From NCBI RefSeq assembly GCF_023101765.2, contig NC_064224.1, positions 10,124,103-10,188,102 of the forward strand: DNA of 64,000 bases, given 5' to 3'. Positions 23,711 through 35,844 of this stretch are shown here, in pieces. Positions within the stretch are counted from its first letter, which is position 1. Every line of letters starts with the position of its first letter. This stretch comes from Spodoptera frugiperda. Lineage: Eukaryota > Arthropoda > Insecta > Lepidoptera > Noctuidae. Both the position numbers and the translations under genes were made by a program. The notes under the pieces are model-generated. The model saw only the letters and a program-made list of their open reading frames with translations, made no database searches and was not told the DNA's origin.

Positions 23711-24239
23711 AGACTATGTCAGTACAATCTCTTGCCAAACTACAAATTAATATTGCATCGAATTAGAATTCAGTTCACGTAATAAAACACGGTCTGCATA
23801 CAAAACTATAAGTTAATTGGATGAATCACTCCACCGAGTGGTGTGAACCAATCAATTATTACAATGTCCTGCGGGGTACACGGTGGACAAATATGTTTTA
23901 ATTATACATCATGCAATGTGAGTTATTAGACTGAATCCTATTGTATTTGTTTTCACAAATGATGATTTCAACTTTTTCTAAATAGTGTATAGAAAACTGT
24001 CATACAAAATAATAGTATAAGTTTAACTTATTGGAAACGTGTAATTATTAATTTTAAAGGCGGATTAGTAAATTTATTCCAATAAGACATTTTTATTTTA
24101 TTCTAAGTTTATTATGTTCCACTGTTGATGACATCGTCGCTGTAACCAGGCGAGCTGATGGCCAAACATCATTTTAAAACATCATTTTAAAAAAGTGTGA
24201 CGTTTTCTCATTCAGCTCATACAACAACTTCAAGTTCTT
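23711..24239. other. Gene-free
   Basis: Nothing recognised. Confidence 0.4.
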
Positions 24240-24352
24240 ATATATCCCGTAACAACAATTTGTGGATCACACAAAGAGTTGAGAGAACCCACTGCACGTT
24301 GCGTGGTAGCCGGTTACCTAACCACAGCACCAACCGTGCAGTCAATCTGTGT
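24240..24352 (-). repeat. SINE family C, reverse
   Basis: 'aacaacaatttgtggatcac' followed by 'cgttgcgtggtagccggtta' and 'caccaaccgtgcagtc' is the reverse complement of the family-C head and body. The B box is lost. Confidence 0.75.
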
Positions 24353-24983
24353 TTGAGTATCTCATACTCAATAAGGAAACCAACAAAATACCTAATGCAA
24401 AAATCAACTCTTATACCAGTTAGTAAAGGAAGCACAATCAGATCAAGTAAATCAATGAAATACAACCCACAGCCGCAGTAACGTCACAGTAACACAATTA
24501 CGAAGAGTACACCCAGCAATAAGATCCTCCTCACAGTACGATATCAGTCGGGAGTACCGACCACCGAACACCAAGGGTTAAGTCCATACATATTAATTGC
24601 GCGGACAATCGGCCGAGTGTCTCATACATATGTAGCAAGCACCATGTAGAAATGAGGGAACGCCTTCTGAAATTATTCTATAGCCGGTGTTAGGGGGCCA
24701 CATTAATTCGGGTTACACTGCCTTTGTTTGTCCGCCTGAGATAAGCTCCGGTTTGAAGTTAGGAATAAGTAATCGGGTGTTACGTCTTACATCGGCGGTT
24801 GCAATTTAATTAGTCGGTGTTGGGTGATGGAAATTTGATCAAATATTGACAAAAACGAGCCTAACAAACAAACAAATGCGATGGATGTACAGAACAAATT
24901 TTTACTAATATACTCAAGAAAAGAACTTGTGCTGTTGATTTCAGAAAAATCAATCATTGTTGCTTAGGTACTATAATACTTTC
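24353..24983. other. Gene-free
   Basis: Nothing recognised. Confidence 0.4.
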
Positions 24984-25147
24984 GACTGCACGGTTGATGC
25001 GGTGGTTGGGCAACCGGCTGCCACGCAACGTGTAGCGGTTCGATTCGCTCACGGAGTAACTCTTTGTGTGATCCACAAATTGTTGTTCGGGTTTGGGTGT
25101 TATGTGAATGTGAACCTGCATTGTCTTATCTCATAGTGTGGGACAAT
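24984..25147 (+). repeat. SINE family C
   Basis: 'gactgcacggttgatgcggt', 'ccacgcaacgtgtagcggtt' and 'ctttgtgtgatccacaaatt' form a clear head and body. The B box is mutated (ggttcgattcgc). Confidence 0.8.
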
Positions 25148-25584
25148 GTTTTACTAAAAAAAGAAAAGTAGTCATATTCAACTGGTATAAAACTGCTTTA
25201 TATAAATATTTACAAAGAACTGGTAATAAGAAAGTGTACCATGTAAATGTTATCTAATATTACATCCACTGTAAGTGTATAAGACTGCAAGTTCCTTCCG
25301 TTACACAGGGATACTCCAGCTGTGGCGCGGAGCACACTCAACAGGTTGCCTTTCGATCGCTTGCACTCTCAATTTTATTTCTTCATATTTTAGCTACTTA
25401 GTCACCTCTTATGTGGTATGAACTGATAAGGCACCTACTTTATATTGTGATAAAGATGGAAATTGTGTTGCAAATGCATTGTATTTTCAAATGCGTTTAA
25501 TTCGTAGCAATGGAAATCATGGTGAAAAGATGTGTATTACTATGTTTTTTATAGTCTCATATAGACTATATTATAATGGGACTC
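25148..25584. other. Gene-free
   Basis: Nothing recognised. Confidence 0.4.
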
Positions 25585-25599
25585 AAGCGTGACGAAATA

Positions 25600-25729
25600 G
25601 TTTACCGGGGCTCCGGCTCGACGGGCAGGAGTAGGAACGGGGTGGTTTTTAGTCAGTAAGAGTCTGACACTTCCTCTCGCCTCGCCCAAGGCGGGAAAAG
25701 TCATTGGATGATTTTCCACCCTCAAAAAA
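25600..25729 (+). mobile_element. SINE family B, intact with target duplication
   Basis: The unit begins 'gtttaccggggctccggctc', carries the conserved 'gtcagtaagagtctgacac' and ends in an A-run. Exact 15-bp direct repeats AAGCGTGACGAAATA flank it at 25,585-25,599 and 25,730-25,744, defining a single retroposition of about 130 bp. This is the best reference copy of family B in the window. Confidence 0.85.
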
Positions 25730-25744
25730 AAGCGTGACGAAATA

Positions 25745-26928
25745 TTTCTATAGTTTTAAAACAATCGAGGATGAATTAACCACGTGTATGTATAACACAT
25801 GCTAATGCCACGATTGTATTTATGATTCCTACATTTCTTGAACACCGCTAAAGCCAGAAACTTTTCTCCTAAGTTTCGAAATAGAGAGAGAAGTAAAAAA
25901 TCTCGGCAGCAGAGACAAGGCGGCCATATTTCTTGCGCCATTATCCCCTCCCCGCTCATTCTACTCGCACCTACACTCCGCTGTTATTAGGAAAATTCTA
26001 ACTTATTGCTGTACTAGCCGTGCTCTCAAGATGTTGAGGGTTGTGGTGCAAGTTATAAGCGAGTGTGGCTGTGTACGTAATGTTGGTCCACGGCAACGGA
26101 ATTACTCCGACGTGAAGGAAGAATTGAAAGATATTTCTTAGAGATTATAAATAGTTAAACTTTTTGCGTATTCTAATTTATCTTTTCATTTTAATTTAAA
26201 TCAATTGATAATTTTTAATAGAGAGCATGAAATATAGTTCATATGTAAAATGAGACTAACTAAATTTTAAATAATTTGAAGGAAAATCAAAAGGCAATAA
26301 CTAATACGCTTAGGACACAGAGTTATTTAAAAATATCCTTCTTACCAAGATGATTTTAGACATCTACTAAAATAATCTATTTATCAAAAACATTTTAAAA
26401 CTTATTCCCAGCCCGCTATGTTCTGTAACTTGGGCCACACACCGGTAGTGCTAAGCGTAATGCATCGTGAAAGGAGCGCGCGTGACTGTCGCCGCTGATC
26501 TAAAGTGAAGCGGATCCGCGGGACATCGCTTGTAAAATCATCTCTATGCTATATGCATTATGTATTATTATTGAGTGTGTTACATCGCTCCGCTTTTATA
26601 CAGTCTGCGTTTATTTTAATGAAGTCTTTTAGTTTGAGGTTCTAGTAAAAGATGGAACTTAATATTAACTTAGCAACTCTTTCAACATCTTTGTATTATA
26701 ACTTTCGTGAGATATATAATTAAGTTCAGTAAGTTGTTACTTATAATTAATTCTTCAGCATTTTTGTACTATTTGGGGTGACCAAAATGCATATTGCTTG
26801 ATGGAAAGCGTATTACTATAGTTTATTGACAAACTTCAATACTAACTCGATTTTCAAAACCACATATTTTTTTTTGGAATATATTAAATCTGACTTATCA
26901 AATTGGAATAACAATATATTCTAATAGC
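25745..26928. other. Gene-free
   Basis: A GC-richer patch lies at 26,450-26,530. No gene was supported. Confidence 0.4.
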
Positions 26929-26970
26929 AAATCAAATAGGCAGTAAGATTACTGTTTATTGCTATTAGAA
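26929..26970. repeat. Inverted repeat, 11-bp arms
   Basis: TTCTAATAGCA (26,929-26,939) pairs with TGCTATTAGAA (26,960-26,970). An internal cagtaa/ttactg extends the symmetry. Confidence 0.55.
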
Positions 26971-28506
26971 TTCTTTAGGGTTATATACTTATTAGAATTA
27001 GGGTTCTTGAACCCTCTGTAATTAACTTCCAATACACAACATTCTCATTATTCCCTCCAAGTTCCCTCTAAAAGTCATGTTAGTCTTAGTGACATGTTCA
27101 TAAAAGTAGGTCCATATGACCCGGCTAACCCTCGTCGCGTCTTGATTAATTACTGGACGATTAATCAGCGCTCATGACTGATAGATGACATCACGCGGCG
27201 GCGAGAGGGTTGACGATAAGATTTGCTTTGAAGCCTACTTTGCCCCAGCCTCGTGTGTGTGTGTATCCGTGATTATTTTGATTTATGAGCACTAGTGTGT
27301 AGTACTCGGTGTAGACTAAATGCTTGGTTCGGGTTGAGACCTTATTTGAAAGATATTTTGATTTAGATAACTTTGAACTTGTTTTTATACTTTTCATTTT
27401 GGGACAGTCAAGATAGAAGATTATGTAGATTTTTGAATTTTTTTTTCTTAGAATCACTTTGTCATCATCACAGCCTATACCCGCAACGCGATGTTAGTTA
27501 CAATTGCATTGACGACATTTCAAAAGGGCTAAGCTCTTGTCATTAATATAAAATACTGAATACTAGTTTTCCCAAACTATGTAGTAAAAAAAGACCAGGA
27601 AAAGGAATAATGACGACGAAGTGGACAAACAGTAAAGTATATTATTATATCACTCGTATATATTTCCCATCAATTATGAACAAAGTCTTTCTTTCAATTT
27701 AAACTTAATATTCAAGTTAAACTCGCTTCTCAGTTTCCGTTGAAAATGTTTTATTATAACTAAATCAAATAGGAGCCGAGCAGCGACGCTTTGGTTCGTT
27801 TTGATTAACCCTAATAATTTCGCAGGCAGTATTGTGCTGCGTTCAATTGGGTTAGTGCGGAGGCAAGTAGCGAGTCGAGTGAATGGGGACTTGCTTAAGA
27901 GATTTAGCTTAAGCCTTCCTTGGCTTGATTTAAGATTGAAGTGGTTCATTTTGTGAGGAAAGTTTGTTTGCACCGAGTGCTTTGTTTACGTTATTTACTT
28001 ATCTCAAGGATTCTCAATTTTCTATTCAATATATGTGTTGAAGGAAATTGATGTCTGTTCCAATGCAATAACGTTGCAGTGGGAGATATTTTATTTGAAT
28101 TCCAGTGGACGGTAGCGTGCGTGTGTTCCCAATATTTCATTGTTCAACCTGGAACAATATCATTTCACCGCCGAACAATAAATGTGGACGTACATTATTA
28201 TAATGACATTGTCTTGTGTAATAGTTTCAACACAAACAAATAATAATAATTGCTCGGTAATGGATAAATAATGGGGGAATTACTGGCCATTACACTATTG
28301 TAATATTTTATATGGGACACAAACTGTGGTTAAGTTGAACACAAACGTATATTTTATTGACTGTCAATAATTGAGAGGCAGTGTTGTCTGCTGTTTTAAG
28401 CAAATAATCATTATTTAATTCTTGATGAATGAAACTCATATAATGTTGATGATTGAATTAAAATCGGGAATTATATTTACCGATATTTTGTCAGAACCAA
28501 TACATA
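26971..28506. other. Gene-free
   Basis: ORFs of 88 and 99 codons on the minus strand have no splice context or recognisable sequence. Confidence 0.4.
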
Positions 28507-28539
28507 TTTAACCTGTAAGACCCACTTTTACAGGTTAAA
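28507..28539. repeat. Perfect hairpin, 12-bp arms
   Basis: TTTAACCTGTAA (28,507-28,518) and TTACAGGTTAAA (28,528-28,539) form a perfect stem with a 9-base loop. Confidence 0.65.
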
Positions 28540-29009
28540 CTAACAGTAACATTTACATTAAATATAAGTAAGTAAAGGGTGCGACATTTCAAAATAATAA
28601 ATTGATATAAATTGTATCTTTTGTAAAATATAGTTCATAATCTAAGACTTAGAAAGAAAACACAAAAGAAAGAGGGCAGATAATGCGTTTTAAGTTACAG
28701 TTACATTATGTGACATACACATTATGGTTCACAACAACGGTGGCGCCATCTCTGACCGCATCACTTATTGACAGCTTTTAGTGTTCGAGGTTGCCTGTAG
28801 GTGTCGCTACAATAGCATCGACTGCTACACAATACCGGGGATGTGAATAGAGATTTCTATTATCACTGCATTGTGCAGTGGTTTAATATGACCTCATGTA
28901 ACAAAATAAGATATGTTGTAATATCTAAGACCTTTTTAAGATGGGGCCTTGTATAGAATTGTCATGCTTTTTCCTATATCTTGTGTTTAAAATATACAAT
29001 ATCATACAC
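28540..29009. other. Gene-free
   Basis: Nothing recognised. Confidence 0.4.
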
Positions 29010-29105
29010 TCAAACACGGAACAACAATTTGTGAATCACATACAAATTTGTTATGTGCAGTAATCAAACAGGCGACATGTCGACTGCGCCAACTGTGCAA
29101 TTATT
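29010..29105 (-). repeat. SINE family C, diverged, reverse
   Basis: 'ggaacaacaatttgtgaatc' then 'ctgcgccaactgtgcaatt' corresponds to the reverse family-C body and head. Confidence 0.55.
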
Positions 29106-29883
29106 GCAATAAGGAAATACAACCACTTGAAATACATTTTAATGATAGATATTAAAGGTAGAATACAATACAAGACTTGAAGTGAAGCACCACTCGCCAG
29201 TGTAAACGCAGCACAATACAGAAGGCAGCGAAATAATGAAATTAGCGGAACAGTACTCGCCTTAAGAACAGTGATTTACGTAATCAAAGAGCGTCTAACA
29301 GGATTACCGACGAGAACGCTCCTTTTATTTATTAACTAAACTTTACAACGAACAGACGAACACTCCGCCTTTTGATTCCACCATTGTGCGTCCCACAATT
29401 GGTGTATTGTGGACCACTCGGCGCTCGCTCCTGATATATTTGACTTTTATTTCCTCATTATAAATGTTCGGGAAAGTTATATTTTTGACGTTTTCCTTGT
29501 TAACTGAACTGAAGTTTGAGTAATTTGTTACTGTACTGGATTAGATGAATTGTGAAAGTTATTAAAATGGCCATTTGTTTCTATTTACGGAGTGCTTAAA
29601 ACTTATTTTAACATTAAATATTTATTTTTTCTGAAATCTATTTCTGAAGTATTTGTATCTAAAATTAATGACAATACATGTTCTGTTACATAGCCTACGT
29701 GTCATGTATAAGTTAAATCAAATGGATTCAGATTTTTATATTGAACGATACCAACTCCAGCTGCCTGTATTTAACATTAACTACTATAGTGTAGCATAAC
29801 TAAATAATCACGCACTATGCCAACCCCATCATTATACAAATTCCCAGCAATAAATAAATCGCACGTTAATTAAGGAACAATGC
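29106..29883. other. Gene-free
   Basis: Nothing recognised. Confidence 0.4.
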
Positions 29884-30184
29884 ATGACCCCATCTCTGGC
29901 ACTCCCACAAAAATGGAATATGCCAAGTGAAGTCAGAAAGGTCCAATTATCTGAGCAAAGGCGCTCGAGTGCGCGTCAAACGCACTGGCATGTCTGGCGG
30001 CTCAAAGTGCGCCAAACGGAAATTGCCCGCGCCATCTTGTCCGCCAACCGGAAACCCACCAAATTATCGGCTATGTACTCTCGGACCCTTCACTTATGGA
30101 TATTACGAGACTTTTTTATATTTCAAGCAATATTATTGTTCTTTATGGAAATTGTTTTCAAGTTCTCAAGTGTGTAAGCGGTGA
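29884..30184 (+). other. GC-richer block with two overlapping ORFs
   Basis: Two plus-strand frames of 97 and 85 codons overlap here, and the block 29,930-30,060 is GC-richer than its flanks. Neither frame has a donor, a known motif or convincing codon bias. The block includes 'cgcgccatcttgtccgcc', whose GCCATCTT core resembles a YY1/Pho-type site. Confidence 0.2.
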
Positions 30185-31305
30185 GCTTTGGGGCCAGAAC
30201 TTAAGCATATACCTTATGTATCAATTAACTAGTGGTAGTACATTGTAGGCTACATCAGCGACAAGACAACGCTTTTCTTTGATCAGCAATATTATTGGAA
30301 GAAACAGAAAAAAATCTCGGTATCATTTATTTATTTATCTTATTATCATTCGTTGTAATTACAACTCTAACCGAGTATAAGCTAAAATATTGAACTAATT
30401 GCAATAGTGACACATTTTGTTAAATTTTTAAGAATATTTATAATACTGAATAATACAATGATTTAGAAAAATCAACGTTTATATGAAAATTCTCACAAAC
30501 CTAAGTTTGAAAGTTTAATCTTAAGATAAATAATATTGCAGGCAAGCATTAAAGTTTTGAACAAATACCCACAACAGGGCCCGCGTTATTAGAAGCACAT
30601 AAATAGTGGCAGGGGTGTCACGACACATTGGTGCGCGGCGGGGCGCGGCGGGCCGGCGCTATCACACGCGACAGCCCTGCGCGCTTCACTGCTGGACGTA
30701 ATTGTTTTAGGGTACCGACACTGCTTTTAATATTACCGACATGGGGCACCATTGATTCTTTTCTTAAGAAAATAATTTTGTTTAGCCCTGTTCTTAAAAT
30801 AAGAGTAGTAAGTCTCAATTTCAATTAGGATTGTTCTAAGCTCAAGTAACAGCAAATATTTGGTTTTAAATATCTTTCTCTTATTTATTATCTTCCTCAG
30901 AGATATGTAGTATCGGAGCAACATCAAAAAACAGTTTCCCATATAATTTTGATAATTTAAACACCAATATACATTTCTAAAATTTGTTATATATTATAAC
31001 ATTGTGAAACAACTACTTTTTACTACAAAATTGTTTAGTTGACAAGTAACTAGTAAATTAAACCGAGTTTGTTTATTAACTCCTTCAATATACAAGTCAC
31101 AAGAGTCAGTCGACTCAAGATTTATTTAACGGCGGTCAGACCATTAAGTTTAACTTTTAGCCACAAGTACTTGTATTTAACGACTTGTAAAAGATATATA
31201 GCTCTTCATTACATACATATATATTTACTTGCTTAACCTAAATGACGTTTAAACTCATCACTTAGATGGTAGATAAAGAATACTGTATATAAAGAATACT
31301 GGTAG
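30185..31305. other. Gene-free
   Basis: It contains a CpG-rich patch at 30,625-30,690. No gene was supported. Confidence 0.4.
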
Positions 31306-31356
31306 ATGCTACGCTGTAGCTGATACTACGCCGTAGTAAGTGCTACGCCGTAGCAA
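31306..31356. repeat. CTACG/CGTAG array 5
   Basis: 'gctacgctgtagctg', then 'actacgccgtagtaag' and 'gctacgccgtagc', form three short palindromes in a row. Confidence 0.65.
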
Positions 31357-31785
31357 ATCACATGCCCATGTATGATTAATCTTTTGTTTTACTTTTTTGT
31401 GTGTTGTATATTTCTTGGTATTGGATCTTTTTGTATATTCTTATTAGATCATTTTATGTTGTTTACATTTTTGTCACAGCCTGTGAGGTGTAGGCATTGG
31501 TGCACATTTTAGAATGCATAAATCCTATTTAAGTTATGTCTCCTTGTCATGTTTGGAGGTAATATTATTAATCTTATAAACCTAAATTAGATTAATTAGT
31601 GTTTTATTTAATTGATTTCATAACTCTAGGTTGAATAATATTGATATTTTACCATCGTTATATAATAATAAACCAATGAGTATACTTCCTTCCTCATTCC
31701 TTTCCTTTTTTCTTCGCAAAAAGTACAAAAAACTATTTGAGCGTGAAACAATCGCTTTACAAATCTCATTGGACTATTCAGAGTC

Positions 31786-31870
31786 GCGATATCCGCGTAT
31801 CCGTCCGTATCCGCTTAGTATCCGACCTTATATCGCGCAAACCGTGAGTTATATCCGCGGGTATCCGAAA
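31786..31870 (+). repeat. TATCCG-rich cluster
   Basis: TATCCG occurs six times in about 80 bp, several times followed by CG or TCCG, within an otherwise AT-rich stretch. The unit is irregular. Confidence 0.5.
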
Positions 31871-32477
31871 TGATCCCTGTTTATGACCTAAGGATCGGCC
31901 ACGTATAAATGTTTATATCGGCGCGGATCACAAACGAATATATCTTTGTAATACATTGACATGTTTTTATACATTAAATTTCAATTCCAGTGTATTTTCT
32001 TTTTCTTGTGTTTGGTGCTGAGAAATTGTTGTTTTTTTTTGTTATTTCGCTGTTTTGAAAAGAAGTTGCTTGACTTTGTGATGTTGTGTATGTCATGATG
32101 GTCATATCGTGACAAGTCCATTATATTTCACTGTGATTATGGGCTTCTTACTTAGAATTCTATTGAAAAAAACCTTTTGGTTTGATCGATATTAATAGAT
32201 ATTTGGATATAAAAAGCTAAACTGGTGAATTTGACAAAGTACCGTATAACATTAGAACTTAAGACGGGACATTTACCATATTTATTTCTGTCCATGAGTT
32301 TCCGTGAGTTTATCCGTGATCATGGCGCTTGCAACAGTGTCGAAATATCTTATAATAAATAAAAGCATAATCTTGAGAAGCTTACAATTATTTAGTATTT
32401 GAGGTTCACTTTTAATATACGCTTGGTGAATTTGCCTAGAATCAGCCTAGAAATAATCTGGAGCTGCAGACTACCTA
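31871..32477. other. Gene-free
   Basis: Nothing recognised. Confidence 0.4.
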
Positions 32478-32610
32478 GCGAATTTACCGGGGCTCCGGCT
32501 GGAAAATCAAGAGTAGGAACGGGGTGGTTTATAGTCAGTAAGAGTCTGACACTCCCTCTCGCCTCGTCCAAGGCGGAGAAGTCATTGGATGATTTTCCCC
32601 CCTTAAAAAA
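32478..32610 (+). mobile_element. SINE family B
   Basis: 'tttaccggggctccggctgg', 'gtcagtaagagtctgacac' and a terminal A-run. No clear target duplication was seen. Confidence 0.8.
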
Positions 32611-33007
32611 AGCCTTAAGCTAATGCATAACCATCAATAAAGTACCAAACTCCATACTTGTATTTCCTTCCTACACCTTCATATTTTCAAAAGAAAATTG
32701 TATGATAAGAAAAAGTAAAATAATAGGATAGTATATTGAAGCTCCTCGATAGCGATGCGTTAAGGAAATAAAATAAGTGTGTGCCGCGCCGCCGCCGCCG
32801 TGTGGGTTTCAAATGTATGCGATTGTATGGCAGTGGTGCTTAGATAGAAATATACAGGGGAACGGTTTGAACTAAGACGTTGCGTGTGAAGGAAACTTAT
32901 TTGTAGTTACTTTCTTCTTTAATGTGAGAAAAATCTTTAAAACTTTACTTTCAGACGGCCTTATAGACTTGCATATGCCAATTTCTTATTGTCTTACTTA
33001 TTGATAA
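32611..33007. other. Gene-free
   Basis: A short CCG-repeat patch lies near 32,783-32,800. Nothing else was recognised. Confidence 0.4.
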
Positions 33008-33203
33008 CGTCACGCCTTTTATCCCCGAAGGGGTACGCAGAGGCACTATACAATGTACACCCACTTTTCCCATTTGTGTTATACGTGCCAAGTAATAGGG
33101 GTGAGTCTATAGCCATATACTGGCGATGAAAAACTGAAAAATAACCAGTAATACTTTCGCCGGAATCGAACCCTAGACCCCTTGTCAGTCAGACCAATGA
33201 GAC
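33008..33203 (-). repeat. SINE family A, diverged, reverse
   Basis: The tail 'cgtcacgccttttatccccg' is followed by the body and a B-box-like 'ggaatcgaaccc' in reverse. The central region carries a deletion. Confidence 0.75.
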
Positions 33204-33423
33204 CGTCAGTGTCTTACTTATTATACGGAAAATCGAACTTAATCTTAAACCAACTTTATAAGATTATCAACTTGATCGATGATATTCAAAATATTTGTAC
33301 ATCGTTCTTGGAGGCTGTTCTGAATACCGCCTCACGACAAGAATGCCTTCCCCTGAAAAACCGCTCGCACCCGCCTGAAATTCTTTCTCCTGTATGTTTC
33401 AGGAACGCGGGCGAGTCACATCG

Positions 33424-33437
33424 GTTGCCATGGCAAC
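33424..33437. promoter_or_regulatory. Perfect RFX X-box palindrome
   Basis: GTTGCCATGGCAAC is a full palindromic X-box. RFX factors bind this motif in animals, and in insects and nematodes it marks promoters of ciliary genes of sensory neurons. It sits in a GC-richer block 60 bp upstream of a DRE motif. No gene start could be attached to it. Confidence 0.45.
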
Positions 33438-33497
33438 GACACGTCTAGTCACGCCCCTCGTTACGCGATAGTGATGGGCTGACGTCGATCTTTGATA

Positions 33498-33505
33498 TAT
33501 CGATA
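33498..33505. promoter_or_regulatory. DRE motif TATCGATA
   Basis: An exact TATCGATA, the element bound in Drosophila by DREF and BEAF-32 at housekeeping promoters and boundaries. A CRE-like TGACGTCG precedes it at about 33,480. The cluster with the X-box is suggestive only. Confidence 0.35.
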
Positions 33506-34304
33506 TCGCAATGCAGCACTATTGAGAGTATCGGTAATTGCTCAGTGTGAGATAACATTATGTTGTAAATGTATGTATTATAAGTATTATTTAGTTTCCT
33601 ATTTTATATTTCACATAGTTACAGCCCCTTTGTGTTCTATTGTGTGATTTGCTAATGTGAAATTAGGATTTAGTTCGTATATTACATCCCAGAATCAATG
33701 TTATTATTGAGATGTATGACTATCAATTTCCTCTAAAAATGTCAGCCACGATACACACGATGATTGATTTGATGACACATTACCGTTTGTCGATTATTTG
33801 GATTTATAGTTTCATAATTATAAAACATCGAATTAAAGTGTGAAGTATAGTGAACTTCTTATTGAAGTCTAACTACTCACCCAATAATCATACCGACAAT
33901 AATTCATTCCCAACACTCGACGTATCATGTCAGTCATATCATCATTAATGAATAAATCCAAGTCACCCCCCCCTCGCACCCCGCCCTCACCTTCCTTCCT
34001 ATCAAATATTATCGAGCAATCCATTACACGATTACATATAAAAAGGGGTTTATTACAAAGCACTTTATGGGCTATAACGTGCGAAGGAATGCGCCGTGTC
34101 GTGCCGGATCACGGCCGGACCGGCAGGAATGCCGGATGAGGATATCGTAAGAATATCAACCGGTGTGGGGTGAAGTCAAATGGTAAAACGTTTGATACGT
34201 ACTTTTATACCTAGTCGTATTTGAAAACACAATTAAATTGTATCACGCTTTATATTATATTAATGTAGTATAATGTAATGTAGTATGATGTTTGAATGTT
34301 TGAA
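33506..34304. other. Gene-free
   Basis: It includes a C-rich patch at 33,965-33,993. No gene was supported. Confidence 0.4.
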
Positions 34305-34440
34305 TATTAATCACACTGAAACTAGAAAACAGATTTTGATTAACTTTTGTATACAGACAGGGTATGAACTGATTTGGGTGATAGTATACTTTTTATCTCA
34401 CGGGTACGCGGGCGAAGCCGTTGGCAAAATTTAGTAATGT
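34305..34440 (+). mobile_element. Non-autonomous element fragment
   Basis: It shares 'cagacagggtatgaactgat' with 48,940 and then 'tttgggtgata' and 'actttttatc'. The same text appears, diverged, at 56,865. Helitron-like by family resemblance only. Confidence 0.55.
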
Positions 34441-35069
34441 TATATGTTTTTTTCAGAAAGTTTTGCTGTTTAAATGGTGACATTAAAGTAACTTATATAA
34501 ACTTTTATAATGAATAATTGTAATATTACAAGTGACAACTTATCCTATGTAAAATGTAATACAAAGCCGCGCAAGCATAAAATTATATTTATGTTCTTCG
34601 AAGGCGGTAAGTCAAGTAAGTCAAGGAGGTTCAAATAATTGTGATATGCAGAAAAAAGTCTTCATGTACGTACTTTTTTAAATGATTAATTATTAATAAA
34701 AACAAACACAAGATTCATGATTCAATCATATGCGTACAGTTTCTAGCTACCCCCATAAGATATTAGCGTGAATATATGTCCTTGGTATCGTGGCACATAC
34801 AAGTACTATCACATCACTACGTAGTGACGTAGCTTCACTAAAATGTCATTTGCAGCTAACGAGGGGTTCACGTTAAACCCATGAATATCTATGAGCTCAA
34901 ATTGAATGCGGTATTAACGCACTTCCTGATATGTAAATAATGTAATAATTTAATTGTAATAACCGTTTCATTGACTTCTGTATGAATGAATATTTTGTAA
35001 CAAATAAAGGAGCTGTAAATTATGTCATTGTATTTACTCAATATTATAAAATCCTCGATATTTTCCTTT
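34441..35069. other. Gene-free
   Basis: A short 'ctacgtagtgacgtag' at about 34,818 recalls the CTACG arrays. Confidence 0.4.
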
Positions 35070-35193
35070 TTTTTAATAGAGCGAATCGAGCAGGCGGTAC
35101 CTGATGGTAGGCAATCTACTACACCCGTGGGCACCCTCAAGAGAAGTCACATTAGTGTGCATTAGATTGTAGAAGTACATTGCCGGCCTTTTA
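35070..35193 (-). repeat. Dispersed repeat D, reverse
   Basis: 'ggtacctgatggtaggcaat' and 'acattgccggcctttta' correspond to the reverse of 61,318-61,395. Confidence 0.6.
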
Positions 35194-35730
35194 CATGATG
35201 TCTATTCTTTATAATCTTTCATTTTTCAGTAAACAATACTAATTAAGATACGTCGAAAGTCAAACTAAACCAGAAACCAATATATAACCCCACGACCCAC
35301 TCCCCAAACAGCGAACATCGCATAAAACGAAGCTCGTAACGTCTCCATTAACACGAACCACTTATAGAACCAACAGACACCTCGAATTTTTCTCCAATTT
35401 ATAAAATATTCCATCCAATATCGGTATCGATAATCCGGTCACGTCCCTACGGCGTCACTCGCATTCCTCGCATAGTGAAGTGGCGGCGCCCGATATTTGC
35501 CCCTCGCATATTAAGATAGCATTCTTCGCAGTGCCGGGAGACAATGCTGGCTATATGAGATATCGATCCTTGATGTGCTTTTCAGTTAAATGGCAGGTTA
35601 ATGGGTTTGCTTTCAGTACGGACTTTGTACCTACTGACTTGGTCATGGATTTTAATACTTGATTTTATCAACCTCTTTAAATTATAAGGAAGGTATAATA
35701 GGTTAAAATAAGACACTTAACTTCAGTTTA
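35194..35730. other. Gene-free
   Basis: Nothing recognised. Confidence 0.4.
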
Positions 35731-35844
35731 GTTTTCACCAGCCTATAATTGACACCTAACAGTCCACGTAAGAGATTAGTGTTAGTGCTACAACATACTA
35801 ATTAATTTTAGTTAAGGTAAGGTTTAGGGGTGATTGGTGAAAGC
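35731..35844. mobile_element. Short TIR element, uninterrupted copy
   Basis: Ends gttttcacca and tggtgaaagc are near-inverted. The internal 'tgacacctaacag' runs straight across the point where the 1,662 copy holds a SINE, so this copy shows the empty site. Confidence 0.6.

Noticed and set aside
29884..30184. Two overlapping ORFs in a GC-richer block
   Set aside because: Neither shows codon bias or splice sites; kept only as a composition note.
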